Positions 31,989 to 39,295 of a stretch of DNA of 48,539 nucleotides are shown piece after piece. Below the pieces are notes generated by a model. The model was given only the letters and a program-made list of their open reading frames with translations. It was not told where the DNA came from and did not search any database. A program made the translations under genes and the position numbers. The stretch is from positions 1-48,539 of IMG/VR virus record IMGVR_UViG_3300028392_000098; one strand, 5' to 3'. The first letter of the stretch is position 1. Each line of letters starts with the position of its first letter. The DNA is from a virus.

Positions 31989-32336
31989 ATGAGCCACTAT
32001 GCAAAAGTAGAAAACGGTATCGTCACGCAGGTGATTGTTGCTGAAGAAGACTTTATTCAAACAGGCGCTTTGGGCGACCCTGCTGGATGGATTCAAACTT
32101 CATACAACACCCACGGTGGACAACACCCAGAGGATAGACCACTGCGTAAGAACTACGCAGGTATTGGTTACGCCTATGACTCAGGACGGGATGCGTTTAT
32201 TCCTCCACAGCCATATCCATCATGGACGCTGAATGAAGACACTTGTTTGTGGAATTGCCCTGTGGCTATGCCTACAGAAGGTGGGCCATTCACTTGGAAT
32301 GAAGAAGCCCAGACTTGGGATACGGTAACTGTTTAA
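31989..32336 (+). CDS. Tail assembly/structural protein of cyanophage type (115 aa)
   Basis: Begins MSHYAKVENGIVTQVIVAEEDF and contains WIQTSYNTHGGQHPEDRPLRKNYAGIGYAYDSGRDAFIPPQPYPSW. This short protein pattern is well known next to fibre genes in cyanophages and other aquatic phages, where it is virion-associated or a fibre assembly factor. AAGGAGAACAC leader. It closes the fibre block. Confidence 0.8.
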   Translation: MSHYAKVENGIVTQVIVAEEDFIQTGALGDPAGWIQTSYNTHGGQHPEDRPLRKNYAGIGYAYDSGRDAFIPPQPYPSWTLNEDTCLWNCPVAMPTEGGPFTWNEEAQTWDTVTV

Positions 32337-32354
32337 AACAACTAGGAGAGACGC

Positions 32355-32510
32355 ATGGAAAAACTACAAGTATCAACACAACTTTTGAACCAGATCATGG
32401 GCTACTTGGGCACACGCCCATACCAAGAAGTGTTTCAACTGATTGAGGCTATTCAGGCTGAGGCCAAGAACCAGCCCTCGGTTGAACCGACCGCTGAAGA
32501 TCATGAGTGA
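32355..32510 (+). CDS. Small helical protein (51 aa)
   Basis: A 51-residue peptide with pattern LLNQIMGYLGTRPYQEVFQLIEAIQAEAK and an acidic tail. AGGAG at 32344-32348 precedes ATG 32355, and its end overlaps the next gene by 8 bases (ATGAGTGA). Short proteins of this shape often sit at the start of phage lysis regions, but I know no function. Confidence 0.65.
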   Translation: MEKLQVSTQLLNQIMGYLGTRPYQEVFQLIEAIQAEAKNQPSVEPTAEDHE

Positions 32511-32721
32511 TATACACGAGCTTGCAACTGAGACGGACAAGAAACTGGCCGTTCACGAAGCAATTTGTGCGTCCCGTTATGAGGCTATCCAAAAGCGCTT
32601 TGACGACGGTTCCAAGCGTATGCAACGTATTGAGTACATCTTGTACTTGATCGCGGCTATGACGCTATTTGGGTCTACCAATGGTGCTGAATTGTTGATG
32701 AAGCTACTTGTGAAGGTGTAA
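32503..32721 (+). CDS. XhlA-like membrane protein of lysis region (72 aa)
   Basis: About 45 residues of amphipathic coiled coil (TDKKLAVHEAICASRYEAIQKRFDDGSKRMQRI) are followed by one transmembrane helix (YILYLIAAMTLFG) and a short tail. This arrangement is like haemolysin XhlA-type proteins, which cooperate with holins. Location two genes before further membrane proteins and the holin supports a lysis role; homology is not certain. Confidence 0.6.
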   Translation: MSDIHELATETDKKLAVHEAICASRYEAIQKRFDDGSKRMQRIEYILYLIAAMTLFGSTNGAELLMKLLVKV

Positions 32722-32724
32722 ACC

Positions 32725-33432
32725 ATTGACCCATTTAGCCTCTTACTCTTGGCGCAAAGTGCAGTCTCCGCCATCAAGGCAGGTTGCGACATGCTCCATC
32801 AGGGGCGTATGGAGATCGAAGGCGCTAAAAAGACTGTTGAACAGGCTATTGGCGACGTCAAAGCCATTAAAGGTGTCTGGGACTGGTTCATTGGTTTGTT
32901 CACAACCAAGCCCACCGCCGATGCTACCAAGCCTGTGGCGAAAAAGAAAATCGCCGCCCAGCAACAGTCCTACAACGAGTTGGAAGCTAAGCTCTTCAAC
33001 GACATTGGACTCCAACTTGGAACTCTCTTTGACGTACAACAGCAGATCAACGATCACTACCATGCACTAGAAGAAGAATCAAAGAACAAGTTTAACCCTG
33101 AGCAAAACACCAGCAAAAAAGCGATCGAGAGGGTGCTTATTGAGCTTCAGCTTGAAGATTTGATGCAGGACGTCAGAGAGATAATGGTGTACGCACCTCC
33201 TCAGCTTAAAAATCTGTACAGCAGGTTTTTAGTAATGCATGGAAAGATTGAGCGTGAGCAGGAATGGGCTAGGTCTGAGATGGTGCGCAGGGCTAGGTTG
33301 GCTAGGTGGCGCAAGGAACAGGATGAAATTTGGGTCATTGAAACAATAAGTGGGGTAATTGCCGTGATGTTCATATCAATGTTTTTTGGGTGGCTAATGT
33401 GGCAACTACGAAGCTGGTCTATTGGATATTGA
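32725..33432 (+). CDS. Membrane-anchored phage protein, probable ATT start (235 aa)
   Basis: The frame opens directly after the upstream TAA. The earliest credible initiation is ATT 32725 (IDPFSLLLLAQSAVSAIKAG), because GAAGG (32712-32716) sits at ideal distance and the residues before the next candidate, TTG 32749, already look like this protein. The body is charged and helical (IERVLIELQLEDLMQDVREI), and the C-terminus has one membrane helix (VIETISGVIAVMFISMFFGWLMW). Without ATT use the start is TTG 32749. It lies in the lysis region; function unknown. Confidence 0.65.
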   Translation: MDPFSLLLLAQSAVSAIKAGCDMLHQGRMEIEGAKKTVEQAIGDVKAIKGVWDWFIGLFTTKPTADATKPVAKKKIAAQQQSYNELEAKLFNDIGLQLGTLFDVQQQINDHYHALEEESKNKFNPEQNTSKKAIERVLIELQLEDLMQDVREIMVYAPPQLKNLYSRFLVMHGKIEREQEWARSEMVRRARLARWRKEQDEIWVIETISGVIAVMFISMFFGWLMWQLRSWSIGY

Positions 33433-33566
33433 TAGGAGTAGCCATATGCATCATTGTTGGAGTTACTTCGATGGCATATGTGGAAACCCTGTATATGCGC
33501 GCCCAACTCAAGCAAGAGATGAAAGAGCTACGCAAACTTAAACGTGAACTAAAGGAAAGCAAATGA
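33399..33566 (+). CDS. Small membrane/coiled-coil protein (55 aa), spanin-like shape
   Basis: A 55-residue frame overlapping the previous gene by 34 bases and the holin gene by 4 (ATGA). It has one N-terminal membrane helix (LVYWILIGVAICIIVGVTSMAYV) and a basic coiled coil (LKQEMKELRKLKRELKESK). This is the shape of an inner-membrane spanin, but there is no Rz1-type lipoprotein beside it and it is short. GTG 33399 is the probable start; ATG 33471 would cut the membrane helix. Confidence 0.55.
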   Translation: MATTKLVYWILIGVAICIIVGVTSMAYVETLYMRAQLKQEMKELRKLKRELKESK

Positions 33567-34069
33567 TGACACTATTTTCAACCCTACTGTCTTTCCTGAT
33601 GGGCGGTTTACCTAAGCTGATGGACTTCTTTCAAGACCGTGCTGATAAGAAGCATGAACTAGCCTTGGCGGCCATGCAGACTGAGCGTGAACTGACCTTA
33701 AAGAAGGCTGGCCTAGAAGCCCAAGAGCGCATCGAGCACATACAGACTGAGCAGGTGCAGATCAACGCTGAAGTCACCAACAACCAAACTGCCATGCAGG
33801 AGCGCCAAGCCCTGTATGCGCACGATATTGCTATCGGTCAGGGTGCTAGCCTATGGGTAATCAACGCACGCGCTATGGTGCGTCCTGCCATAACCTATGG
33901 GATGTTTATTTTGTTTGCCTTTGTAGAGATCTTTGGCTTTTGGTTTGCGTATCACAAGGAAGTGCCGTTTGATGTGGCTCTAGACCTGCTGTGGGATAAC
34001 GAGACACAGATCATTTGGGCATCTGTGGTGTCATTCTGGTTTGGCACGCAAGCATTTGGCAAGAAATGA
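33563..34069 (+). CDS. Holin, 3TM family-like (168 aa)
   Basis: Hydrophobic N-terminus (LFSTLLSFLMGGLPKLMDFF), charged helical middle (KKHELALAAMQTERELTLKKAGLEAQERIEH), then NARAMVRPAITYGMFILFAFVEIFGFWF and a last hydrophobic helix (IIWASVVSFWFGTQAF). This is the layout of the gene-transfer-agent-type 3TM holins. It lies one gene upstream of the lysozyme, as expected. It would form the membrane lesion that releases the endolysin. Confidence 0.8.
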   Translation: MMTLFSTLLSFLMGGLPKLMDFFQDRADKKHELALAAMQTERELTLKKAGLEAQERIEHIQTEQVQINAEVTNNQTAMQERQALYAHDIAIGQGASLWVINARAMVRPAITYGMFILFAFVEIFGFWFAYHKEVPFDVALDLLWDNETQIIWASVVSFWFGTQAFGKK

Positions 34070-34224
34070 TATTAAATCAAGGCAAAGTGGCTGGTGGTTT
34101 GGTAGAAGAACTGCTTGAAGTCATACACAAGTACGATGAAACTTTGTACATGGCAACAGTTATTGGTGCTTTGGAATTGGTTAAACAACAACTAATCCAA
34201 GACAGCATCGAGGAAGAAGAATGA
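34066..34224 (+). CDS. Small acidic helical protein between holin and lysozyme (52 aa)
   Basis: A 52-residue acidic protein with two helices (VEELLEVIHKYDETLYMATVIGALELVKQQLIQDSIEEEE). It overlaps the holin by ATGA and the lysozyme by ATGA, so translation of the three is coupled. It could be a lysis regulator such as an antiholin partner, but it has no membrane helix and I do not recognise it. Confidence 0.65.
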   Translation: MILNQGKVAGGLVEELLEVIHKYDETLYMATVIGALELVKQQLIQDSIEEEE

Positions 34225-34697
34225 ACATCAGCGCCCTTTGTATTGAGGATATAAAACACCATGAGGGGGTAAGGCAGAAGCCTTATCGGGACTCGGTGTA
34301 CCTCTGGACAGTGGGCGTTGGACACTTGATGTATGACTCACAGGCTAGGTTGCCTGTAGACCAAAGGGCGGCAGTTCAACTGCTTCCAGAAGATAACCGC
34401 GTGTACCCGATGGAGGAAGTCGATGCAATTCTTAGAGCAGATTTGGCTCGTTTTGAGCGGGGTGTATCAACTCTATGCCCAGTTCAACTTACCCAAGGTA
34501 ACTTCGATGGTCTTGTATCTTTTAGCTTTAATGTTGGTCTGGGAACACTACAGCGTTCAACCCTGCGTCAGAAGGTTCTTCGCGGGGATATTGAAGGTGC
34601 GGCAGACGAATTCTTGAAGTACAACAAGGCTGGTGGCAAAGTCTTAAAAGGACTTGTGACCAGACGCAATGACGAGCGTGCGCTTTTTCTGTCATAG
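34221..34697 (+). CDS. Endolysin, T4-type lysozyme (GH24)
   Basis: Cleaves the peptidoglycan glycan strand. The catalytic triad is in the expected spacing: Glu15 (HHEGVRQKPYRD), Asp24 and Thr30 (WTVGVGHL), the same 9- and 6-residue steps as T4 lysozyme E11, D20, T26. The later motif FDGLVSFSFNVGLGTLQRSTLRQKV and RRNDERALFL are also family-typical. At 158 residues it is full length. No signal peptide or membrane anchor is visible, so export should depend on the holin at 33563. Confidence 0.93.
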   Translation: MNISALCIEDIKHHEGVRQKPYRDSVYLWTVGVGHLMYDSQARLPVDQRAAVQLLPEDNRVYPMEEVDAILRADLARFERGVSTLCPVQLTQGNFDGLVSFSFNVGLGTLQRSTLRQKVLRGDIEGAADEFLKYNKAGGKVLKGLVTRRNDERALFLS

Positions 34698-34750
34698 GGT
34701 TGCCGCCATCATCAGGTAATGGGACAATAGGGTATATATAAAGGGCAATT
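34698..34750 (+). promoter_or_regulatory. Possible promoter or leader before second tail operon
   Basis: This 53-base gap follows the lysis genes. It contains GGTATATATAAAGGG (34731-34745); TATAAA or TATATA could be a -10 box, but no -35 or extended TG is seen, and the AAGGG may be just the ribosome site. I consider a late promoter possible, not shown. Confidence 0.25.
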
Positions 34751-35389
34751 ATGGCAACGACACCATCATGGGTGATGACATACGACTCACTGACGAGCAC
34801 GGTGCTTCAGTACCTTGAGCGTAGTGATCCTGCTGTCGTCGCCGCCATCCCCACATTCATCACCTTGTGCGAGTTTGAAATTGCGCAGGAAATCAAGACT
34901 TTGGGTCAGTTAACCGTTGCCAACGCAACAGTTACTCCAAGTGAGCCTACATTGGCTAAACCTGCGCGCTGGCGTAAAACGGTATCCATGAGTATCAATA
35001 ATGGTACGACGACGGAACCCGTCTTCTTGCGTAAGTTTGAATACCTCAAGAATTACTGGCCAAACGTGAGTAGTACAGGTTTGCCTAAATATTACGCAGA
35101 TACTGATTATGAGCATTGGTATTTGGCCCCTACGCCAGATCAGGCGTATGACTTTGAGGTTCTGTACTACGAGCGTATAGCGCCTTTAAGCTCAACAAAC
35201 CAGACCAACTGGCTTACCCAGTACGCACCCAATGCGATGCTGTACGGAACCCTGTTGCAGGCGATGCCGTTCTTGAAGAACGATGCGCGTGCGATATTCC
35301 AGCAAAAATACACCGAAGCCATTACCGCACTGAAGACGGAAGACGTCGCACGTGTTGGTGATCGTTCAGCTATAGCCGTGGACTCTTAA
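34751..35389 (+). CDS. Phage adaptor/tail tube-type protein (212 aa)
   Basis: Pattern MTYDSLTSTVLQYLERSDPAVVAAIPTFITLCEFEIAQEIKTLG, then PARWRKTVSMSINNG, LRKFEYLKNYWPN, GLPKYYADTDYEHWYLAPTPDQAYDFEVLYYERIAPLS and a helical C-terminus. This is the layout of the short adaptor proteins that follow the portal in podoviruses such as SU10-type phages. It is distinct from the longer adaptor at 22490, so the phage appears to have two connector proteins in different operons. Confidence 0.7.
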   Translation: MATTPSWVMTYDSLTSTVLQYLERSDPAVVAAIPTFITLCEFEIAQEIKTLGQLTVANATVTPSEPTLAKPARWRKTVSMSINNGTTTEPVFLRKFEYLKNYWPNVSSTGLPKYYADTDYEHWYLAPTPDQAYDFEVLYYERIAPLSSTNQTNWLTQYAPNAMLYGTLLQAMPFLKNDARAIFQQKYTEAITALKTEDVARVGDRSAIAVDS

Positions 35390-35390
35390 C

Positions 35391-36617
35391 ATGACAACAT
35401 ACCTAAATCCCTACACAGGACAGACTATCAACCCATCTCAGGTGGGCTATGAATACATCTCCCTGACCGCTGATACAGAACTACAGTGGCCAATCAACGG
35501 CAACACTTCAGACGTTGTCGCCAACATCATTGAGGTCGCGCCATCTGCCGCAGGCTTCAAGTTGATCATGCCACCTGCAACTCAGGTGTCTGATGGCCAA
35601 AGCGCTTTGATAAGAAACGTAGGCGCCTATCCTTTTACAGTAGTTAAAAACACCAACTATGCAACGATTGTGTCTGTTGCCTCTGGCGTAGCTGAATACG
35701 TCTATGTGACCAATAACACCACTGTTCAAGGTACATGGTCAACCGTGACATTTGGTACAGGCACTTCAGCCGCAAACGCCGCTGACTTAGCTGGATATGG
35801 CTTAACCCCAATCAGTACAACGCTCAACCAATCGTACCCCCTGACAAGCATTTTTTCTAACTACACGATGACCAATGTAGATAGGGCATCTTTCCTTGTC
35901 TGGCAAAGTGGTGCAGGCAACATGACATTGCCATCTGCATCTAGCGTAGGTAATAACTGGTTTGTGATGATTCGCAACAACGGTACAGGCATCTTGACCG
36001 TTTATCCAGCGGGTTCAGACACCATCGACAACAACGCACAAGCTCAGCTTCAACTGTCTGAATCGTTTGTGCTTGTCTCTAACGGATCTACAGGCTACAA
36101 CTCTTACGGATATGGCCAATCAGCAACGTTTGTATTTACCCAGCTAAATAAGGTGGTTACTGGCGGTACGGTAACCCTGAGCGTGGTTGAGGCATCTAGC
36201 TTGATCCAAGAGTACACAGGTGTTTTGACCTCAAACTGTATTGTGATTTTGCCGCCTACAGTTCAACTGTACTCATTGCAAAATAAGACTACAGGCTCTT
36301 TTACGCTGACGTTTAAAACAACTTCAATTGGAGCAACAACGGTTAGTCTTCCGCAAGGGCAAACAATTATTGCTATTTGCGATGGAACAAACGTCTATAA
36401 CGCTCAGACGTCTACATCAAGCACGATTGTTGCCCTAACAATTGGTAACGGTTCTGCGGCGGCTCCATCGCTTTCGTTCTCTGGCGACGCTACTACAGGT
36501 TTGTACTTGGCGGCGAGTGGACAGCTAGGGTTCTCTGCGGCTGGATCAAATGGGATGACATTGTCATCAAGTGGTTTGGCGGTGCCTAATGGTATTGCTG
36601 GGGGTACGTTTACATGA
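35391..36617 (+). CDS. Tail fibre/needle-type structural protein (408 aa)
   Basis: Starts TTYLNPYTGQTINPSQVGYEYISLTADTELQWPINGN, a pattern I recall from aquatic podovirus genomes next to the nozzle gene. The body is beta-rich with few charges. The distal end IGNGSAAAPSLSFSGDATTGLYLAASGQLGFSAAGSNGM ... NGIAGGTFT resembles the terminal region of many fibres and ends like the fibre at 23921. Probably a fibre or tail-tip protein attached to the nozzle. Confidence 0.72.
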   Translation: MTTYLNPYTGQTINPSQVGYEYISLTADTELQWPINGNTSDVVANIIEVAPSAAGFKLIMPPATQVSDGQSALIRNVGAYPFTVVKNTNYATIVSVASGVAEYVYVTNNTTVQGTWSTVTFGTGTSAANAADLAGYGLTPISTTLNQSYPLTSIFSNYTMTNVDRASFLVWQSGAGNMTLPSASSVGNNWFVMIRNNGTGILTVYPAGSDTIDNNAQAQLQLSESFVLVSNGSTGYNSYGYGQSATFVFTQLNKVVTGGTVTLSVVEASSLIQEYTGVLTSNCIVILPPTVQLYSLQNKTTGSFTLTFKTTSIGATTVSLPQGQTIIAICDGTNVYNAQTSTSSTIVALTIGNGSAAAPSLSFSGDATTGLYLAASGQLGFSAAGSNGMTLSSSGLAVPNGIAGGTFT

Positions 36618-38653
36618 CGGCAAAGGTTGTTGCTCTCCAGATCAAACCGGGCATCCAACGCGATGGCACCGTCTTCAACGCCCCTACGTATACCAGTGGC
36701 CAGTGGGTGCGTTTCCAAAACGCCTTACCCCGCAAGATAGGTGGCTACCGCGGCATCTTTTTGAACGCATCTGGCATATCGCGTGGCATGACCATGAGTT
36801 CTACCAATGGTTTGAACTACGTCATCTCTGGCACAAACAACAAGCTTCAGCAGTGGGCAACAGACAATGATGATGGCATCGGATCTGGCCCAACTGATTA
36901 CACGATGACTGGTTTTACTTCAAGCGCCAACAACTTGTGGCAGTTTGATATTGGTTATGACTCGCAGGGAGCGGGGGTAAATAACCTGATTGCGCACGCA
37001 GGACAAAACCTTGCCAACATCGACAGCATCGACAACACTCGCCCCTTGTATGGGCCATTTCCTGCCACCACTTTAGCTCCTGTAGGCGTTTTTACTGCTT
37101 CTGGAGTTACTAAGTCAGGTTCCAAGCTGGTCACATTTGCCGCCACTAATACCGCTATTGGTGCAGGCGTATCCGTCACTGGAAGTGGAATTCCATCAAG
37201 CACCACAGTAACGGCGGTTCAATCAATCTCCTACGGTGCAATTGGTGTAGTTTCCATCAATACAGTTGGATCAGGCTACACCAATGGAACGTATACAAGC
37301 GTACCCTTAATTGATAGTTATCTCAAAGGCTCTGGAGCTACTGCAACCGTTGTCATAAGTGGCGGTGTAGTTACTACGGTAACTCTGACAACGGGTGGAT
37401 CAAACTACGTTGCTCTAGACACTTTTACAGTAGCCGCCGCATCTGTAGGTGGAACTGGTAGTGGATTTCAGGGCACCATTGGAGCATTAGCTTCAACGTC
37501 TGCAACTTTATGGACAGCATTTTTAAGTAATGCGGCAACAGCATCTGCAACAGTTACTTTGAGCTTTGACGCAAACGTATCAGTGTCTGGTGGCGTGGTG
37601 ATGCTTCACCCTTACCTATTTGTGTACGGCAACTACGGACTGATCAAGAACAGTTCAGCAGGAAACTTCAATGACTGGGTGTCTGCGGATGCCAATGAGA
37701 CGTCTGTATCGACTGGTAAGGTGATCAAAGGTCTACCACTGCGCGGTGGTACTACATCGCCTGCTGGCCTGTTCTGGACGCTAGATTCCGTGGTACGGGT
37801 CACCTATTCACCCTCCACCGTTAACGGAATCAATTACTTCTGGAAGTATGACTTGATCACCAGCCAAAGCTCGATCATGTCTAGTCAGTGCGTCATTGAG
37901 TATGACGGAATCTTCTATTGGGCTGGAACTGATCGATTCTTGATGTACAACGGTGTTGTGCAAGAAGTACCTAATACGCAGAACATGAATTGGTTCTTTG
38001 ACAACTTGAACTACAACCAGCGCCAAAAGGTGTGGTGTACGAAAGTGCCGCGTTGGGGTGAGATATGGTGGTTCTACCCACGTGGGGATGCAACAGAGTG
38101 CAACGATGCAATCATCTACAACGTAAGGGAAAAGACGTGGTACGACGCGGGACAGTCGCCCGGCGCGTACCGCTCCGCAGGCACTTTCTCCGAAGTCTTC
38201 CGCCAACCTATCTGGGCTGGTAATGAAGAGAACAACATTGGCACCTACACCTTGTGGCAACACGAGACAGGCACCAACCAGATCTACCTGAACTTTGTAG
38301 ATGCGATTGACTCATACTTTGAGACGCCACCGCTAGGAACGTATGCAGGATTGGTGGGCTCGACGGCGCAACCGGGCGACAACGTCTGGACGCGCTGTGA
38401 GAGAGTTGAGCCTGACTTTGTGCAGTCAGAGCAGATGTACTTGATCGTCACTGGTAAAGGCTATGCTGATGATGTAGATCAGCCTTCAGATCCCTACTAC
38501 TTTGACCCTGACACCTTGAAGGTAGACATGCGTGAGCAACGTCGTGAGATGCGCCTGCGTTTTGGTTCTAACACCTTTAACGGCAACTATTTCATGGGTA
38601 AGGTGCTTTTGAGCCTCGATACAGGCGACGTTCGCGGAACAGGCAATCCATAA
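36614..38653 (+). CDS. Tail nozzle/hub, P22 gp10-like, with inserted module (679 aa)
   Basis: The N-terminus (IKPGIQRDGTVFNAPTYTSGQWVRFQNALPRKIGGYRGIF) and later YFWKYDLITSQSSIMSSQCVIEYDGIFYWAGTDRFLMYNGVVQEV and NDAIIYNVREKTWYDAG are typical of gp10-type beta-propeller proteins that seal packaged DNA. Residues about 165-320 are a Gly/Ser/Thr-rich insert (SINTVGSGYTNGTYTSVPL, GGVVTTVTLTTGGSNYVALDTF), absent from P22 gp10 as I know it. It overlaps both neighbours by a few bases. Confidence 0.82.
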   Translation: MTAKVVALQIKPGIQRDGTVFNAPTYTSGQWVRFQNALPRKIGGYRGIFLNASGISRGMTMSSTNGLNYVISGTNNKLQQWATDNDDGIGSGPTDYTMTGFTSSANNLWQFDIGYDSQGAGVNNLIAHAGQNLANIDSIDNTRPLYGPFPATTLAPVGVFTASGVTKSGSKLVTFAATNTAIGAGVSVTGSGIPSSTTVTAVQSISYGAIGVVSINTVGSGYTNGTYTSVPLIDSYLKGSGATATVVISGGVVTTVTLTTGGSNYVALDTFTVAAASVGGTGSGFQGTIGALASTSATLWTAFLSNAATASATVTLSFDANVSVSGGVVMLHPYLFVYGNYGLIKNSSAGNFNDWVSADANETSVSTGKVIKGLPLRGGTTSPAGLFWTLDSVVRVTYSPSTVNGINYFWKYDLITSQSSIMSSQCVIEYDGIFYWAGTDRFLMYNGVVQEVPNTQNMNWFFDNLNYNQRQKVWCTKVPRWGEIWWFYPRGDATECNDAIIYNVREKTWYDAGQSPGAYRSAGTFSEVFRQPIWAGNEENNIGTYTLWQHETGTNQIYLNFVDAIDSYFETPPLGTYAGLVGSTAQPGDNVWTRCERVEPDFVQSEQMYLIVTGKGYADDVDQPSDPYYFDPDTLKVDMREQRREMRLRFGSNTFNGNYFMGKVLLSLDTGDVRGTGNP

Positions 38654-38886
38654 TGTTGACGTATGACCCTCGCGGCATGGAATGGCCACTTTACTGTAGC
38701 TTGATGGCGGAACTGTTTTCGTCAAACGACATCGGTACGGTGCCAGAAGAACGCTGGAGGGATTGGGTGGACGGTATCAACGGTATCGGCTACTTTGCAC
38801 AATCTGCTATACCTGACCAAAGGCTATTTGACTCATGGCAGGAATGGGCTGAGCAAATGGTTGGAATAATGAATTTACAGGCGTAG
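38653..38886 (+). CDS. Small protein after nozzle gene (77 aa)
   Basis: A 77-residue, Trp-rich acidic protein (WPLYCSLMAELFSSNDIGTVPEERWRDWVDGINGIGYFAQSAIPDQRLFDSWQEWAEQMV). ATG 38653 overlaps the nozzle stop (TAATG). I recall similar small genes after gp10-like genes in uncultured podoviruses, without function. Possibly a virion assembly factor. Confidence 0.7.
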   Translation: MLTYDPRGMEWPLYCSLMAELFSSNDIGTVPEERWRDWVDGINGIGYFAQSAIPDQRLFDSWQEWAEQMVGIMNLQA

Positions 38887-38890
38887 AGTC

Positions 38891-39295
38891 ATGGCAATAA
38901 AACAAATGACAACTCAAGAAATCGTTCGAGATAGCGATGAATTACGCGGCTCCGATGCTGATTGGAAAAAGATTTACGCTGGCTTACATGAGTCGATTAA
39001 GTCCAATAAGTACAGAATTATGAGATGCAACAACACTTTGTTTTGGTACAAGATACTAGACCAAGGGTCTGCTCAGATGTTTATTTTCAATGCAGACACG
39101 CAAAAGAACTTTTTAAGAAATATGAAACAGTTTGCGGAAGCAATGAAAAATGCTGGCTTTCATACAGTGATGGGAATTACCACAAACCCGCAATTGTTTA
39201 CCATGATTTCTCGCATGGGAATTCAAATTGAAGTTGAAGACGCTGGCGTTGATGCTCAAAACCGCCCTTTGTATAAGGGGGTAGCACATGTGTGA
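38891..39295 (+). CDS. Virion-associated protein with acetyltransferase-like shape (134 aa)
   Basis: A 134-residue alpha/beta protein: NKYRIMRCNNTLFWYKILDQGSAQMFIFNADTQKNFLRNMKQFAEAMKNAGFHTVMGITTNPQLFTMISRMGIQIEVEDA. The helix NAGFHTVMGIT, then NPQLFTMISRMG, is reminiscent of the C-terminal part of GNAT acetyltransferases, but the acetyl-CoA loop is not visible. Similar genes occur just before ejection proteins in related phages. Treated as a virion protein of unknown function. Confidence 0.65.
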   Translation: MAIKQMTTQEIVRDSDELRGSDADWKKIYAGLHESIKSNKYRIMRCNNTLFWYKILDQGSAQMFIFNADTQKNFLRNMKQFAEAMKNAGFHTVMGITTNPQLFTMISRMGIQIEVEDAGVDAQNRPLYKGVAHV

